64,000 bases of DNA from Duganella sp. OV510 (lineage in GTDB: Bacteria; Pseudomonadota; Gammaproteobacteria; Burkholderiales; Burkholderiaceae_D): positions 930,001 to 994,000 of the forward strand of contig NZ_FNEQ01000001.1 of assembly GCF_900100205.1 (NCBI RefSeq). The letters run 5' to 3'. Shown here one piece after another: positions 62,848 to 64,000 of this stretch. The notes below the pieces were generated by a model. That model was not told the origin of the DNA and did no database searches. It was given only the letters and a program-made list of their open reading frames with translations. The translations under genes were made by a program, and so were the position numbers. Every line of letters starts with the position of its first letter. The stretch's first letter is position 1.

Positions 62848-63897
62848 ATGGTGCCAGAAGATACGGCTGACGTGAAGCCGCCAGTACCGGACGCCGAACA
62901 CGGCGCGCCGGATGGCGACGTCCATCCACTCGCTGATGCTGGCGCCGCTGCTGCCAACGACGTTGCGGCGCCTGCCGTCGACGCTGCAAGCGATGCGCCG
63001 GCTGCGGCGAACGCCACGGCGGCGGCGGCAGACGACGCGGCAAGCGATGCAGTGGCTGCGGAGGACGCCACGGCTGTGGAGGCCGCTGCCGCCGAAGCCG
63101 AAGCCGTCACGGCCGAAGTCTCCGCCCACGCCCGCCTCTACGGCGAGCCGCTGCTGAAGCTGCCCACCGACCTGTACATCCCGCCCGACGCGCTAGAGGT
63201 TTTCCTTGATGCCTTCGAAGGCCCGCTGGACTTGCTGCTGTACCTGATCCGCAAGCAAAACTTCAACATCCTCGACATTCCGATGGCGCAGCTGACGCTG
63301 CAATACCTGAAGTACGTCGACCAGATCCGCCTGTCCAACCTGGAACTGGCGGCCGAGTACCTGCTGATGGCAGCCATGCTGATCGAGATCAAGTCGCGCA
63401 TGCTGCTGCCGCAACGCCAGGCCGACCTCGATGTTGAGGCGGACGATCCGCGCGCCGAACTGGTACGCCGCCTGCTGGAATACGAGCAGATCAAGCTGGC
63501 AGCCTACGACCTGAACGCGATTCCGCAGCTCGACCGCGATTTCGTCCGCACCCAGATCTTCATCGAGCAAAGCCTGATTCCGACCTGGCCGGACGTGGCG
63601 GCGGTCGATCTGCAACAGGCCTGGCTGGACGTGATGAAGCGCGCCAAGCTGACCCAGCACCACAAGATCAGCCGCGAGGAACTGTCGGTGCGCGAGCACA
63701 TGACCGGCATCCTGCGCCGCCTGCAATCGGCCCGCTTTGTCGAGTTTGCCGATTTGTTTGACATCGGCGGCGGCGTGCCGGTGGTGGTGGTCAACTTTGT
63801 GGCGCTGCTGGAGCTGGCCAAGGAAACCCTGATTGAAATTACCCAGGCCGAGCCGTTCGCACCGATCTATGTGCGGCTGGCCTACTCGCCGGCGTGA
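62848..63897 (+). CDS. scpA: segregation and condensation protein A
   Basis: The 349-residue protein has the ScpA core DAFEGPLDLLLYLIRKQNFN, then IPMAQLTLQYLKYVDQIR, ELAAEYLLMAAMLIEIKSRM, and a C-terminal winged helix. It is the kleisin of the SMC-ScpAB condensin that organises and segregates the chromosome. The first 95 residues are an Ala/Asp/Glu-rich low-complexity extension not found in most ScpA proteins. The kleisin part starts near residue 105. The start at 62848 follows GGCGGGG. Confidence 0.92.
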   Translation: MVPEDTADVKPPVPDAEHGAPDGDVHPLADAGAAAANDVAAPAVDAASDAPAAANATAAAADDAASDAVAAEDATAVEAAAAEAEAVTAEVSAHARLYGEPLLKLPTDLYIPPDALEVFLDAFEGPLDLLLYLIRKQNFNILDIPMAQLTLQYLKYVDQIRLSNLELAAEYLLMAAMLIEIKSRMLLPQRQADLDVEADDPRAELVRRLLEYEQIKLAAYDLNAIPQLDRDFVRTQIFIEQSLIPTWPDVAAVDLQQAWLDVMKRAKLTQHHKISREELSVREHMTGILRRLQSARFVEFADLFDIGGGVPVVVVNFVALLELAKETLIEITQAEPFAPIYVRLAYSPA

Positions 63898-63923
63898 GCC
63901 GGCAACAAGAATGAGCGAACACC

Positions 63924-64000
63924 ATGAAAATCATCACCTCGATTGAAGAACTGCGCGACCAACTCAGCGGCCAGCTGCGCACGGCCTTTGTCCCGACCAT
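63924..64000 (+). CDS. panC: pantoate--beta-alanine ligase PanC, cut off by window edge
   Basis: Only the first 25 residues are visible, beginning MKIITSIEELRDQLSG and continuing with TAFVPTM, the start of the PanC ATP-binding motif (PTMG-x-LH). The enzyme makes pantothenate from pantoate and beta-alanine. It follows scpA by 26 bp. Confidence is good for so short a piece because both segments match. Confidence 0.8.
   Translation, partial: MKIITSIEELRDQLSGQLRTAFVPT

Overview
The window is chromosomal DNA of a GC-rich Gram-negative bacterium, almost certainly a betaproteobacterium of the Burkholderiales. Oxalobacteraceae (Massilia, Duganella or Janthinobacterium type) fits best. The evidence is an arginine-32 type elongation factor P next to its rhamnosyltransferase earP, a PEP-CTERM exported protein, the DUF3460-scpA-panC order, apbC next to metG, and many PAS/GGDEF and AraC-type regulators. 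This genus-level view is inference from gene content; no 16S rRNA gene is present. Genes are dense on both strands, with many 4-bp ATGA overlaps marking translationally coupled pairs.

Layout. 0-4.8 kb: 3'-truncated rlmJ, two small unknown genes, rraA, an MFS transporter facing an AraC regulator, and a diguanylate cyclase. 4.8-16.3 kb (minus strand): clpB, moaE with a DUF349 protein, a hemerythrin-like protein, a Pat-like acyl-CoA synthetase/acetyltransferase that lacks part of its ATP-grasp region, and DUF2804 with a YcaQ-family glycosylase. 16.3-25.9 kb (plus): a triple-PAS GGDEF protein, sbcD-sbcC, an HExxH protease-like protein and two small unknown genes. 26-33.9 kb: a methyltransferase, the initiator tRNA, a PEP-CTERM protein, a Tat-exported phospholipase C/acid phosphatase, dbpA and an fsr-like MFS/AraC divergent pair. 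33.9-39.4 kb: a two-component system divergent from msrB-dipZ-msrA, an envelope methionine-sulfoxide repair operon. 39.4-44.7 kb: a hydrolase, an unknown protein, an amidase, efp and earP. 44.8-49.1 kb: five tRNA-Glu and three tRNA-Ala genes downstream of gltX, interrupted by an AT-richer hipBA toxin-antitoxin module. 49.1-64 kb: amino-acid enzymes, TetR and DUF4399 genes, apbC, metG, three small secreted Thr/Gln-rich proteins, a PNPOx-ferredoxin-reductase fusion with a GST and a LysR regulator, a DMT exporter, DUF3460, scpA and the start of panC.

Most of the window is housekeeping. The parts most worth attention are: (i) hipBA lying among tRNA-Glu genes beside gltX, the known target of E. 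coli HipA, with four evenly phased operator-like palindromes in front of hipB; (ii) the Met-Met repeat linker inside DipZ, within an operon for methionine-sulfoxide repair; (iii) the three small secreted proteins with a shared leader motif; and (iv) the internally shortened Pat-like enzyme.
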